Assembly: GCF_900168065.1 (NCBI RefSeq)
Contig: NZ_FUZZ01000003.1
Coordinates: forward strand, 496,001 to 560,000
DNA: 64,000 bases
Origin: Chitinophaga ginsengisegetis
GTDB lineage: Bacteria; Bacteroidota; Bacteroidia; Chitinophagales; Chitinophagaceae
Direction: 5' to 3'
Of the stretch, positions 46,640 through 54,168 are shown piece by piece; position 1 is the stretch's first letter, and every line of letters starts with the position of its first letter. The notes under the pieces are model-generated. The model saw nothing but the letters and a program-made list of their open reading frames with translations. It was not told where the DNA came from and made no database searches. A program made the translations under genes and the position numbers.

Positions 46640-47716
46640 TTATAAACGCTCGTATAGCTTACGCAGTCTTTCGCGGGTCATAATCTGCTGCCAGTCCTTG
46701 CCCAACGCATTTTCCCACAACGGCGCCATACCCAGCGACACATTGATCATCGTTTCAAACTGCTCATCTGTTAAGCCTTTGGTAATACCCTGCGGAATAT
46801 CAATCTTGTGCTTTTTCACCATCTGCTTGAATTTGATCACTCCTTCCGGATAAAATTCTTCCAGCTTATCAAACACTATACAGTTACCAATACCATGCTT
46901 GGTACCGAGCAGGTACGCCAGGCCATAACTCACGGCATGCGCCACTCCCACCTGGGAATACGCAATGCTCATCCCGCCTGCATAAGAAGCCATCATCAGC
47001 TTTTCGTCGGCATCATCATCCCACTGATCCTTTTGCAGGAAAATTTCTTCACACAGCTCCTGCGCCTTTTCACCATATGATTTACTGAATGCGTTCAGGT
47101 AAGTCCCTTCCAGCGATTCCACACAGTGAATAAAGCAGTCCATCGCTGTATAAAAGCGCTGGTTTGCTTCCACGGTCCTGGTCAGCGAGGGGTCCAGCAC
47201 GATCTGATCAAACGGCGTAAAGTCTGAGTTCATACCCAGCTTACGGGTAGGCCCTGTTAACACACAGGTACGGCTTACTTCCGCTCCTGTACCGGAAATA
47301 GTAGGAATACCCACTTTATATACACCGGCTACTTTCACAAGATCCCATCCCTGGTAATCAGCAGAAGAACCCGGATTGGTCATCATCAGGGATACCGCTT
47401 TAGCCATGTCCATCACAGAACCGCCGCCAATACCAATGATACCGGATACTGTGCCGAATTCCGCTTTTAGCTCATCACGGATCTTATCTACTGTTTTGGT
47501 TTTAGGCTCATCGGTCACATCAATCACCACAATTTTGTCCTTCCCTTCCAACGGAAGACGGGCCAAAAATTCATTCTTATCCTGGAAGTACTCATCCACG
47601 AAGAATATCATGGGAGCATCACCTATGCGCCTGGGGGCCAGTATTTCACCCAGCTGATCAAAACATCCGCTGCCGTAAACTACGTAGTCCACCATTTTAA
47701 AATTCCTGAATTTCAT
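46640..47716 (-). CDS. kdnB: Iron-containing alcohol dehydrogenase, predicted Kdo 8-oxidase (KdnB)
   Basis: The 358-residue enzyme has the group III alcohol dehydrogenase pattern: IGIGGGSVMDMAKAV binds the nucleotide, and the metal site is formed by Asp and His residues including H(AVSYGLAYLLGTK)H. It follows kdsB and an aminotransferase gene in one operon. That trio matches the Shewanella kdnB-kdsB-kdnA set, in which KdnB oxidises the C8 hydroxyl of Kdo to the aldehyde. The assignment rests on this neighbourhood; family membership alone would leave the substrate open. Confidence 0.85.
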   Translation of the reverse strand: MKFRNFKMVDYVVYGSGCFDQLGEILAPRRIGDAPMIFFVDEYFQDKNEFLARLPLEGKDKIVVIDVTDEPKTKTVDKIRDELKAEFGTVSGIIGIGGGSVMDMAKAVSLMMTNPGSSADYQGWDLVKVAGVYKVGIPTISGTGAEVSRTCVLTGPTRKLGMNSDFTPFDQIVLDPSLTRTVEANQRFYTAMDCFIHCVESLEGTYLNAFSKSYGEKAQELCEEIFLQKDQWDDDADEKLMMASYAGGMSIAYSQVGVAHAVSYGLAYLLGTKHGIGNCIVFDKLEEFYPEGVIKFKQMVKKHKIDIPQGITKGLTDEQFETMINVSLGMAPLWENALGKDWQQIMTRERLRKLYERL

Positions 47717-47736
47717 ATATCCGTGTTAGTTAGGTA

Positions 47737-48462
47737 TTATAAAAGTTTTGCTGCCTTCTCCAGGTCTTCCGGAGTATCTATTTCCACACCCATATAAGAA
47801 GTCACCACCATTTTCATGGGAATGCCATTCTCCAGGTAACGCAAACATTCAATCTTTTCGGCGGCCTCCAGCGGAGTCACCGCCAGCTGTGTGAAATCCA
47901 GCAGGGTTTGTTTGCGGAAAGCGTAAATACCGATATGTTCGTAGTAGATGCTTTTGATATCTTTATTCCGTGGATAGGGAATAACGGAACGGGAGAAGAA
48001 TAATGCGTTGAAGTTCTTATCTACCGCCACTTTCACGTAATTAGGATCTTCAATGGATGCCGGGTCTTTCAGTTCCTGCATCAGCGAAGCCACCTGTACT
48101 TTCTTTCCTTCTTCTCCTTCAAATACTTTCAACAGCTTTTCCAGCGGCGCTTTCTGTGTAAAAGGCTCATCTCCCTGCACATTCACCACAATATCCACAT
48201 CCATATCTACAACGGCTTCGGCTATACGATCGGTACCGCACTCATGTTCCTTTTTGCTCATAACGGCCTTGCCTCCGTTATTTACAATTTCATTATAGAT
48301 AAGATCACTGTCTGTCACTACCATTACATCGTCAAAAACCCCGGTGTTTACAGCAGATTCATAGGTTCTGAGTATCACCGTTTTATCACCCAGCTTAGCC
48401 ATCATCTTACCTGGAAAGCGGGATGCTCCATAACGGGCAGGTATCAACGCTATTTTTCTCAT
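47737..48462 (-). CDS. kdsB: 3-deoxy-manno-octulosonate cytidylyltransferase
   Basis: The 241-residue enzyme joins CMP to Kdo (or Kdo8N) before transfer to lipid A. Motifs are [19 protein letters not shown], the NVQGDEPF nucleotide site and [23 protein letters not shown] use the ATG at 48462; the frame extends to 48498. It sits between the kdnB- and kdnA-type genes with short gaps, so its natural substrate may be the 8-amino sugar. Confidence 0.95.
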   Translation of the reverse strand: MRKIALIPARYGASRFPGKMMAKLGDKTVILRTYESAVNTGVFDDVMVVTDSDLIYNEIVNNGGKAVMSKKEHECGTDRIAEAVVDMDVDIVVNVQGDEPFTQKAPLEKLLKVFEGEEGKKVQVASLMQELKDPASIEDPNYVKVAVDKNFNALFFSRSVIPYPRNKDIKSIYYEHIGIYAFRKQTLLDFTQLAVTPLEAAEKIECLRYLENGIPMKMVVTSYMGVEIDTPEDLEKAAKLL

Positions 48463-48533
48463 GTAGTATTGGTTTAACTGCAAAGGCGCAGACAACAAAT
48501 ATACATTGCTGCCGCACGCCTTTACCAGATCAA

Positions 48534-49724
48534 TTATAATGCGCTTTTAACCGCCTTCACGAGTTTATCTGCTCTTTCGCGGATTTCCTCATCGCTCCAG
48601 CCCAGGTTGATCGGGGTGGAAATGTTTCTGCCGATAATAGCATCTGAAGCAGGGAATTCTTTGGTTTTGTAAACTTCCATGGCCTGTTTCAGTTCTTTTG
48701 CAAAAGGAGTTAATACACTTCCTTCTTTAAAATGCTGCCACTGGCGGATGTAGTGCCAGTTGTTATCATAGTAATGGAAGGCGGCCAGTCCTGCAGCTTT
48801 CATCGCAGCAGCCGCTTTGGCTGCCTGGGCTGTTTCCGGCAGGAAAAACGACAGGAAGGTAGCGCTGTCGCCGGCTTCATCAGGCAAACGGCGGAAGGTT
48901 ACACCCGGCACAGCAGCCAGTGCGTCTTTGAATATTTTCTTGGTTTTACGCTGTATTTCCAGGAAGGTATCCAGTTTGCGGATCTGCGCCAGTCCTACTG
49001 CAGCATGCAGTTCAGAAATACGGTAATTGTAACCGATAAACGGATGAAGATCAGCACCGCGGTCTACCCCGAGATGGTCATGACCATGATCCGTATAGCC
49101 GTCACATTTAGTATAAATGTCTTTATTATTGGTAATGATGGCGCCGCCTTCTGCGCAGGTGATTGTTTTTACGAAATCAAAAGAAAACGTACCGGCATCA
49201 CCGATAGAACCCAGCGCTTTCCCTTTATAGGAAGCACCGAAGCTCTGGCAGGCATCTTCCAGCAGGAACAGGTTATGCTTTTTGCAAATGGCCTGTAACG
49301 CATCCAGATCCGCCATTGCGCCACACATATGCACCGGCATTACTGCCTTTGTACGGGGAGTGATGGCAGCTTCCACTGCTTTGGGGTCCAGGGTAAGGGT
49401 ATCATCCACATCTACCAGTACCGGTGTAGCGCCTACGGAAAATACCGATTCAAAGCTGGCCACAAAAGTAAAGGTGGGCATAATGATTTCATCGCCGGCG
49501 CCCAATCCCAGGGCTGCCATAGCGGTGGTTAACGCGGCTGTACCACTGGAGGCCAGCTGGGTGTACTGTACATTCAGTTTATCGCAAATAGCCTGTTCCA
49601 GCTCCTTTGCTTTCCAGATGCCTTTACGCGGACCGTCGAATCCGTAACGCATCATTATTCCTGTTTCCAGTACGTCGTTTACTTCTTTCCTTTCCTCGGC
49701 TCCAAATAGTTCATATCCGGGCAT
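48534..49724 (-). CDS. kdnA: DegT/DnrJ/EryC1/StrS aminotransferase, predicted Kdo8N transaminase (KdnA)
   Basis: The 396-residue PLP enzyme has the sugar-aminotransferase pattern: [64 protein letters not shown] with the PLP lysine, and [22 protein letters not shown]. It is the first gene of the operon and has an exact -7 box upstream. In the Kdo8N pathway it converts 8-oxo-Kdo to the 8-amino sugar using glutamate. Specificity is inferred from the operon. Confidence 0.87.
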   Translation of the reverse strand: MPGYELFGAEERKEVNDVLETGIMMRYGFDGPRKGIWKAKELEQAICDKLNVQYTQLASSGTAALTTAMAALGLGAGDEIIMPTFTFVASFESVFSVGATPVLVDVDDTLTLDPKAVEAAITPRTKAVMPVHMCGAMADLDALQAICKKHNLFLLEDACQSFGASYKGKALGSIGDAGTFSFDFVKTITCAEGGAIITNNKDIYTKCDGYTDHGHDHLGVDRGADLHPFIGYNYRISELHAAVGLAQIRKLDTFLEIQRKTKKIFKDALAAVPGVTFRRLPDEAGDSATFLSFFLPETAQAAKAAAAMKAAGLAAFHYYDNNWHYIRQWQHFKEGSVLTPFAKELKQAMEVYKTKEFPASDAIIGRNISTPINLGWSDEEIRERADKLVKAVKSAL

Positions 49725-49776
49725 AAACTGTTGATTTTAAAATATAATTTGAATGAGTGCTTTTTAAATAGTGCTG

Positions 49777-49784
49777 CAAAGTTA
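49777..49784 (-). promoter_or_regulatory. -7 box TAACTTTG of the Kdo8N operon
   Basis: On the minus strand TAACTTTG matches TAnnTTTG, 53 bases upstream of the aminotransferase ATG at 49724. Confidence 0.55.
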
Positions 49785-49842
49785 CTATAATAGGCATTGC
49801 GTTACATCGGAAAAACTGTTTATCTTTTGCTAAAAATTCACC

Positions 49843-50280
49843 ATGCGTTTTATACTGTTCCTTACCCTGTTGGGTGTTTTAGCCGGAATGCCCACCCACG
49901 CACAGAAAGCCCGGCCCGCCGATCAGCAGCAGATTGCTGCACTCATGGCCACACAAACATCTGCCTGGAATAAGGGGGATATCGAGGGCTTCATGACTAC
50001 CTACTGGCATTCCGATTCCCTGCTGTTTATTGGCAAAAACGGGGTAACCTATGGCTGGCAGGCCACGCTGGACCGCTATAAGAAAACATATCCGGATGCC
50101 GCCGCAATGGGTAAACTGGATTTTAAACTGCTGGAATTCAAACCCCTGGCTTCAGATACCTACCTCTTAATCGGGAAATGGCACCTGGAAAGGACTATAG
50201 GAGACCTACAGGGCCACTTCAGCCTCATCTTACAAAAAATAAAAGGACAATGGAAAATTATTGCTGACCATAGCAGCTAA
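49843..50280 (+). CDS. Secreted SnoaL/DUF4440-like (NTF2 fold) protein
   Basis: The 145-residue protein has a signal peptide ending near HAQ (about 21), then a nuclear-transport-factor-2 fold: QQIAALMATQTSAWNKGDIEGFMTTYWHSDSLLFIGKNG and GHFSLILQKIKGQWKIIADHSS. The family binds small hydrophobic molecules; the reaction is unknown. It diverges from the Kdo8N operon. TATCTTTTG (49821-49829) just upstream resembles a -7 box, giving a very short leader. Confidence 0.8.
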   Translation: MRFILFLTLLGVLAGMPTHAQKARPADQQQIAALMATQTSAWNKGDIEGFMTTYWHSDSLLFIGKNGVTYGWQATLDRYKKTYPDAAAMGKLDFKLLEFKPLASDTYLLIGKWHLERTIGDLQGHFSLILQKIKGQWKIIADHSS

Positions 50281-50286
50281 AAAAAA

Positions 50287-50306
50287 CCATCCCAGGAATA
50301 GGATGG
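50287..50306 (-). terminator. Minus-strand terminator
   Basis: CCATCC (50287-50292) pairs with GGATGG (50301-50306). Reading the minus strand, a run of six T residues follows directly. It supports transcription of the small minus-strand gene at 50396-50581. Confidence 0.55.
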
Positions 50307-50395
50307 CCGCTATACACCACAACATTAAAGAAGTTCTGGACTTCTTTATCTTTAGAAATAAAGTTTGAAAGTTTTCATATGATATGGTAAAAAGC

Positions 50396-50581
50396 TCAAT
50401 GCTTTGATTTTTTACCGGCTTCACTATCCCTTACGGCTTTGTTCTCCTTCTCAGGTTTATCAGACAAATCGCCATGTAAGGGATTACGGGTAGTAGTGCC
50501 TTTATCCTGATCCAGTATATCTACCGGTTTTTTCTTCCTGTCATGATATTCACCGGTATGATCTGTTTCCTTCTTTTTCAT
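50396..50581 (-). CDS. Small highly charged protein (61 residues)
   Basis: From the ATG at 50581 the frame encodes a 61-residue hydrophilic protein rich in Lys, Asp, Glu and His with no hydrophobic core (KKKETDHTGEYHDRKKKP, ending EAGKKSKH). It is probably disordered. A minus-strand terminator follows 90 bases later. The frame extends upstream to 50617 with a weaker start. I know no family; similar short charged proteins occur in Chitinophagaceae, but coding status is not certain. Confidence 0.5.
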   Translation of the reverse strand: MKKKETDHTGEYHDRKKKPVDILDQDKGTTTRNPLHGDLSDKPEKENKAVRDSEAGKKSKH

Positions 50582-50617
50582 ACGTTCTTTTTTGAAGATG
50601 AAAATATGGAGATACAC

Positions 50618-50949
50618 AGAAGGATCACAAACACTATTCCACCTGCAAAACAGGCCGTTTTGGGCACTTAGCGAACTGTGTCCGGGGCATCAGTTCCACA
50701 AAACCCTGATGCACAGTGAGAAAGAATAACAACATAACGGGTGCGGAAATATTGCAGTTATGATTAACATTAGATTTACAAAAACTATGATCATTATCTC
50801 ATATCTTCGATGCCTCAAACGAGTTTTAACCCGTAACCTCTGATCAACCACGAGTAGTTTTAATCAAGTTCCTCCTAAAGCCGATTTTTAGTTTTAATCC
50901 AAGTCCTGTTTAGAACCCGGTATCTATTTACTATAACTTATTACTGGTT
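50618..50949. other. Intergenic region with a hairpin and 34-base-period repeats
   Basis: The 332-base gap holds a compound hairpin (ACTGTG 50675-50680 with CACAGT 50712-50717, inner CATCAG/CTGATG) and three spaced copies of AGTTTTAAYC (see the repeat entry). No other gene is seen. Confidence 0.55.
50822..50923 (+). repeat. Three degenerate 34-base repeats, AGTTTTAAYC-N5-CCT
   Basis: AGTTTTAA occurs at 50822, 50856 and 50890, exactly 34 bases apart. In all three copies position 10 is C and positions 16-18 are CCT. They lie 27-128 bases upstream of the CAP-domain lipoprotein gene, suggesting repeated binding sites or a degenerate tandem repeat. Confidence 0.6.
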
Positions 50950-51495
50950 ATGCCCGGGAAAATTATGCGTATTGCCACCGCACTGATGGCTGTTATTATT
51001 TATTGCAGTTGTACTAAAAAGACAGATCTGGCCCTGGATGAGCCGGGAAAAACACCTCCTGCAGATACGTCGGTGGTGCCCGAAAATAAAGTGGACCGCA
51101 ACGCCTTATTACTGCTGGTAAACGGATTACGCAGCCGCGGCTGTAACTGCGGTACAGAACAGATGCCCGCCGTGAGCCCTGTTACCTGGAACGGCCTGCT
51201 GGAAAGAGCAGCCTATGATCACAGCAAAGACATGGTACTGAATAAATATTTCGATCATACCGGGCTCAATGGCTCTACGCCTGGCGCCCGTCTGGATGCC
51301 GCCGGGTACAAATGGAACTACTACGGGGAAAATATTGCCACCGGCAGCCTCGATGAACAGGCCGTGATACTCGGCTGGCTAAACAGCCCGAAACATTGTC
51401 ATAATATGATGGATGCTAAATTTACAGAGATTGGCATCGGCCGCTATAACAACGACTGGACAATGGAATTGGGCAGAAGATCCATTGCTAACTAA
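50950..51495 (+). CDS. CAP/SCP-domain lipoprotein
   Basis: The 181-residue protein has a lipoprotein signal (IYCSC, Cys at about 21 from the first ATG) and a CAP domain: LLLLVNGLRSRGC, HSKDMVLNKYFDHTG, GENIATG, and LNSPKHCHNMMDAKFTEIGIG. The CAP cavity His and Glu residues are present. Bacterial members (YkwD-like) are secreted and of unknown activity. The ATG at 50965 is an alternative start. It ends one base before the convergent gene. Confidence 0.88.
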   Translation: MPGKIMRIATALMAVIIYCSCTKKTDLALDEPGKTPPADTSVVPENKVDRNALLLLVNGLRSRGCNCGTEQMPAVSPVTWNGLLERAAYDHSKDMVLNKYFDHTGLNGSTPGARLDAAGYKWNYYGENIATGSLDEQAVILGWLNSPKHCHNMMDAKFTEIGIGRYNNDWTMELGRRSIAN

Positions 51496-51765
51496 TCAGG
51501 GAGCGCTCATCTTTTTGCGCCACATGCGCCATACAAAATAAAGATACGCTGCCATAGAAATCCCAAACCAGCTATAGAAAAAGATCATCCTGCCGGGGGT
51601 AGACTCCTCCGGCACGGCAAATCCCAGGTACAACCCCAGGAATACATTGATCATTAACCAGAAAAAGCCAATAAAGATGGTCCGCATAATTTTTATGAGG
51701 AAATGAAACAATTCATAATCCATCTTATTGGGATCCGGCGCCGGTTTTTCCTGTTCTTCTTCCAT
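51496..51765 (-). CDS. Small two-helix membrane protein
   Basis: The 89-residue protein has a charged N-terminus (EEEQEKPAPDPNK) and two predicted membrane helices (about 27-50 and 62-80), ending WRMWRKKMSAP. No family is recognised. It lies 20 bases after the GH25 gene on the same strand and may be cotranscribed with it. Confidence 0.65.
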   Translation of the reverse strand: MEEEQEKPAPDPNKMDYELFHFLIKIMRTIFIGFFWLMINVFLGLYLGFAVPEESTPGRMIFFYSWFGISMAAYLYFVWRMWRKKMSAP

Positions 51766-51785
51766 AATCTTTTATATCAGCAATA

Positions 51786-52535
51786 CTAAGGTATGCACAG
51801 TTTGGCAAGGTCTGTACTGTCGCCCTTAAATACATTAAAATCCACGGTGGTCCGGATACCATTTACCCGGCCGATATCGCTGTGCTGCCAGAACAACCAG
51901 GCCCTGTCGGAACGCGGCCGCTCTTTCTGATAGTAATGTGCAATCCATAAAGGATAACGGTCAAATTCGCTGCCAAGATACGTTTCGTAAAAATGAATAT
52001 TGGTGTAGATGATGGGTTTTACTTTGTATACTTTCTCCATTTCTTCCAGCCAGATCTTTGCGGTGCTGCGGATTACCGCCGCAGGCTGGTTATTACTGGT
52101 TTCTATATCCAGCACCGGCGGAAGGTCGCCGGTTTGCAGGTCGGCCACATTGTGAAAGTTAATGGCCTGTTTCAGCGGATCCCGGGTGGCATAGAAGAAA
52201 TGGTAAGCGCCCCGGATTAAGCCAGCCTTTCCGGCCCTGTCCCAGTTTTGTTTGAAGGCGGCGTCCTGCCGTGTAATACCCTCTGTTGCTTTTATAAACG
52301 CAAAGGATATACGAATTTTATCCACCTGCATTTGCTTTACTGCTGCCCAGTTGATGTCTTTCTGGAATTTAGAAACATCTATACCGTGTATCTTATAATT
52401 CACCGGCATGTCAATTCCAAATTCTTCGTACCGCACAAATTTCACTTGCTTTTCCCGCTCGCGCCACCATAAATAAGCCACTGCGGCTAATACTACCAGT
52501 AATATTAATAATAATCGGATCCGGATGCTTTTCAC
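51786..52535 (-). CDS. Glycoside hydrolase family 25 lysozyme
   Basis: The 249-residue protein has an N-terminal membrane anchor or signal (about 5-25) and a GH25 barrel: HGIDVSKFQKDINWAAVK, FAFIKATEG, and LPPVLDIETS carrying the catalytic Asp/Glu pair. The C-terminal FWQHSDIGRVNGIRTTVDFNVFKG is also conserved. It cleaves the MurNAc-GlcNAc bond of peptidoglycan. Facing the periplasm, it could act in wall remodelling or against competitors. No phage or secretion genes are next to it. Confidence 0.93.
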   Translation of the reverse strand: MKSIRIRLLLILLVVLAAVAYLWWREREKQVKFVRYEEFGIDMPVNYKIHGIDVSKFQKDINWAAVKQMQVDKIRISFAFIKATEGITRQDAAFKQNWDRAGKAGLIRGAYHFFYATRDPLKQAINFHNVADLQTGDLPPVLDIETSNNQPAAVIRSTAKIWLEEMEKVYKVKPIIYTNIHFYETYLGSEFDRYPLWIAHYYQKERPRSDRAWLFWQHSDIGRVNGIRTTVDFNVFKGDSTDLAKLCIP

Positions 52536-52666
52536 TTTTGCTTCTGTTAGTTGCAGGGTAATTGGGTAAGGATGCTGTAAAATTGCCGGCAGTCCTATTT
52601 TTTACAGCAAGTATAGGTTATAATTTGTTTAAAGGAGCTACTTTTACAATGGTCAAGTGATTTTTT

Positions 52667-53692
52667 ATGCCCGATTTTAACCTGAAGGATACCCTTAATT
52701 TGTTTTCCAAGTTCACGTTGCGCCGCGGTTTGAATGCCGGCAAAGTACTTGGAAGCTATTTTATGAGCAAGTGGACCGGTAAGCCGGTTCAGTGGGGTTA
52801 TCCTATTTCTATATCTTTTGAACCCACCACCTCCTGCAATCTCCGTTGCCCCGAATGTCCCAGTGGACTCCGGGCGTTTACCCGCCCTACCGGCATGCTG
52901 GAACAGGATTTTTTCAGGAAAACGATCGATGAAATTTCCAAAGAACTGCTATACCTGATCTTTTACTTCCAGGGAGAACCTTATCTCAATACCGGTTTCC
53001 TGGACATGGTGAAATACGCAGCAGACAAAGGAATATATACCGCTACCTCTACCAACGCTCACTACCTTACAGACGCCAATGCAAAGAAAACGGTGGAAAG
53101 TGGGTTGGACAGGCTCATTATCTCTATCGACGGTACTACCCAGGACGTATATACGCAGTATCGTGTAGGTGGTCATCTTGATAAAGTGATACAAGGTGCA
53201 AAAAACATCGTAAAATGGAAAAAAGAGCTGAATTCATCTAAACCCTTTGTTTTCTTTCAGTTCCTCGTAGTAAAACCCAATGAACACCAGATAGAAGATA
53301 TTAAACGGCTGGCTAAGGAAATAGGCGTAGACCAGGTGCGGTTTAAAACAGCCCAGGTATATGATTATGAAGAAGGCAACCGCTTAATCCCTACCATTGA
53401 TAAATACTCGCGCTACCACCGCAATGAAGACGGTACCTACGCCATAAAAAACAAGCTGAGCAACCATTGCTGGCGCCTGTGGCACTCCCCGGTGGTTACC
53501 TGGGATGGCCTTGTGGTGCCCTGCTGCTTCGACAAAGACGCACAGCACCGGCTGGGCGATCTGAAGAAAGAATCCTTTAAGGCACTATGGCATAATAAAG
53601 AGTATATCCGTTTCCGTAGTGAAATCCTCGAAACCCGCAAAAACATAGATATCTGCGCCAATTGCAGCGAAGGCACTAAAGTCTGGGGATAA
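52667..53692 (+). CDS. Radical SAM protein with SPASM domain
   Basis: The 341-residue protein has the radical SAM cysteines C57-x3-C61-x2-C64 (SCNLRCPEC) and a C-terminal SPASM-like region with Cys in NHCWRLW, VPCCFDKD and ICANCSEG, which bind auxiliary Fe-S clusters. Members mature peptides or modify lipids and sugars. No precursor peptide gene is adjacent, so the substrate is unknown. It is monocistronic. Confidence 0.88.
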   Translation: MPDFNLKDTLNLFSKFTLRRGLNAGKVLGSYFMSKWTGKPVQWGYPISISFEPTTSCNLRCPECPSGLRAFTRPTGMLEQDFFRKTIDEISKELLYLIFYFQGEPYLNTGFLDMVKYAADKGIYTATSTNAHYLTDANAKKTVESGLDRLIISIDGTTQDVYTQYRVGGHLDKVIQGAKNIVKWKKELNSSKPFVFFQFLVVKPNEHQIEDIKRLAKEIGVDQVRFKTAQVYDYEEGNRLIPTIDKYSRYHRNEDGTYAIKNKLSNHCWRLWHSPVVTWDGLVVPCCFDKDAQHRLGDLKKESFKALWHNKEYIRFRSEILETRKNIDICANCSEGTKVWG

Positions 53693-53734
53693 TTCCCTCC
53701 CGCTGATTTTTTTCTTATTGACATTCAATCTATT

Positions 53735-53789
53735 AACTACATTTATAGTTTAATACTACAAAAATAGTTTTTAAACTACTAAAATAGTT
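53735..53789 (+). promoter_or_regulatory. BlaI-type operator, three tandem palindromes AACTA-N6-TAGTT
   Basis: AACTA-N6-TAGTT occurs at 53735-53750 and 53774-53789, and a variant TACTA-N6-TAGTT at 53754-53769. The copies are spaced 19 and 20 bases apart, about two helical turns. They end 14 bases before the BlaI-family start codon, so autorepression is the likely function. Confidence 0.75.
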
Positions 53790-53802
53790 ATAGATTCGTG
53801 TT

Positions 53803-54165
53803 ATGAAAAAGCTATCCCGTAAAGAAGAAGAGTTAATGCAGGTAATGTGGGATCTCGAAAAAGCATTCGTAAAGGATGCTATCGAGCAACTCCCCGACCC
53901 GAAACCTCATTACAACACCATCGCCACGCTCATGAAGCGACTAGAAGAAAAAGGATATCTCGCCCATCATGAATATGGTGGCTCCTTCGAGTATTATCCC
54001 ACCATTGCAAAGGAAAGTTATAAAGATACTTTTATGAAAAAAGTACTCAATACTTTCTTTGATAACTCCTATCTCAACATGCTGGCCTATTTCGCCAAGG
54101 AAGAAAAAATAAGTGCGGAAGAAATGAAGACACTGGTGAAGATGATTGAAAAAGATAAAAAATAA
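53803..54165 (+). CDS. BlaI/MecI/CopY family repressor
   Basis: The 120-residue protein is a winged-helix repressor: LSRKEEELMQVMWDLEKAFVKDAIEQLPDPKPHYNTIATLMKRLEEKGYL. The C-terminal dimerisation helices follow. It sits just behind three palindromic operators and 3 bases before an M56 peptidase gene, its usual sensor partner. It probably represses its own operon and is cleaved or released on signal. No beta-lactamase gene is in the window. Confidence 0.95.
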   Translation: MKKLSRKEEELMQVMWDLEKAFVKDAIEQLPDPKPHYNTIATLMKRLEEKGYLAHHEYGGSFEYYPTIAKESYKDTFMKKVLNTFFDNSYLNMLAYFAKEEKISAEEMKTLVKMIEKDKK

Positions 54166-54168
54166 CGT

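Noticed and set aside
50230-50424. Minus-strand 64-codon frame at the end of the SnoaL-like gene
   Set aside because: It overlaps the 3' end of a well-supported plus-strand gene and crosses a minus-strand terminator.
51786-52535. GH25 lysozyme as a phage endolysin
   Set aside because: It has an N-terminal membrane signal and no phage neighbours.
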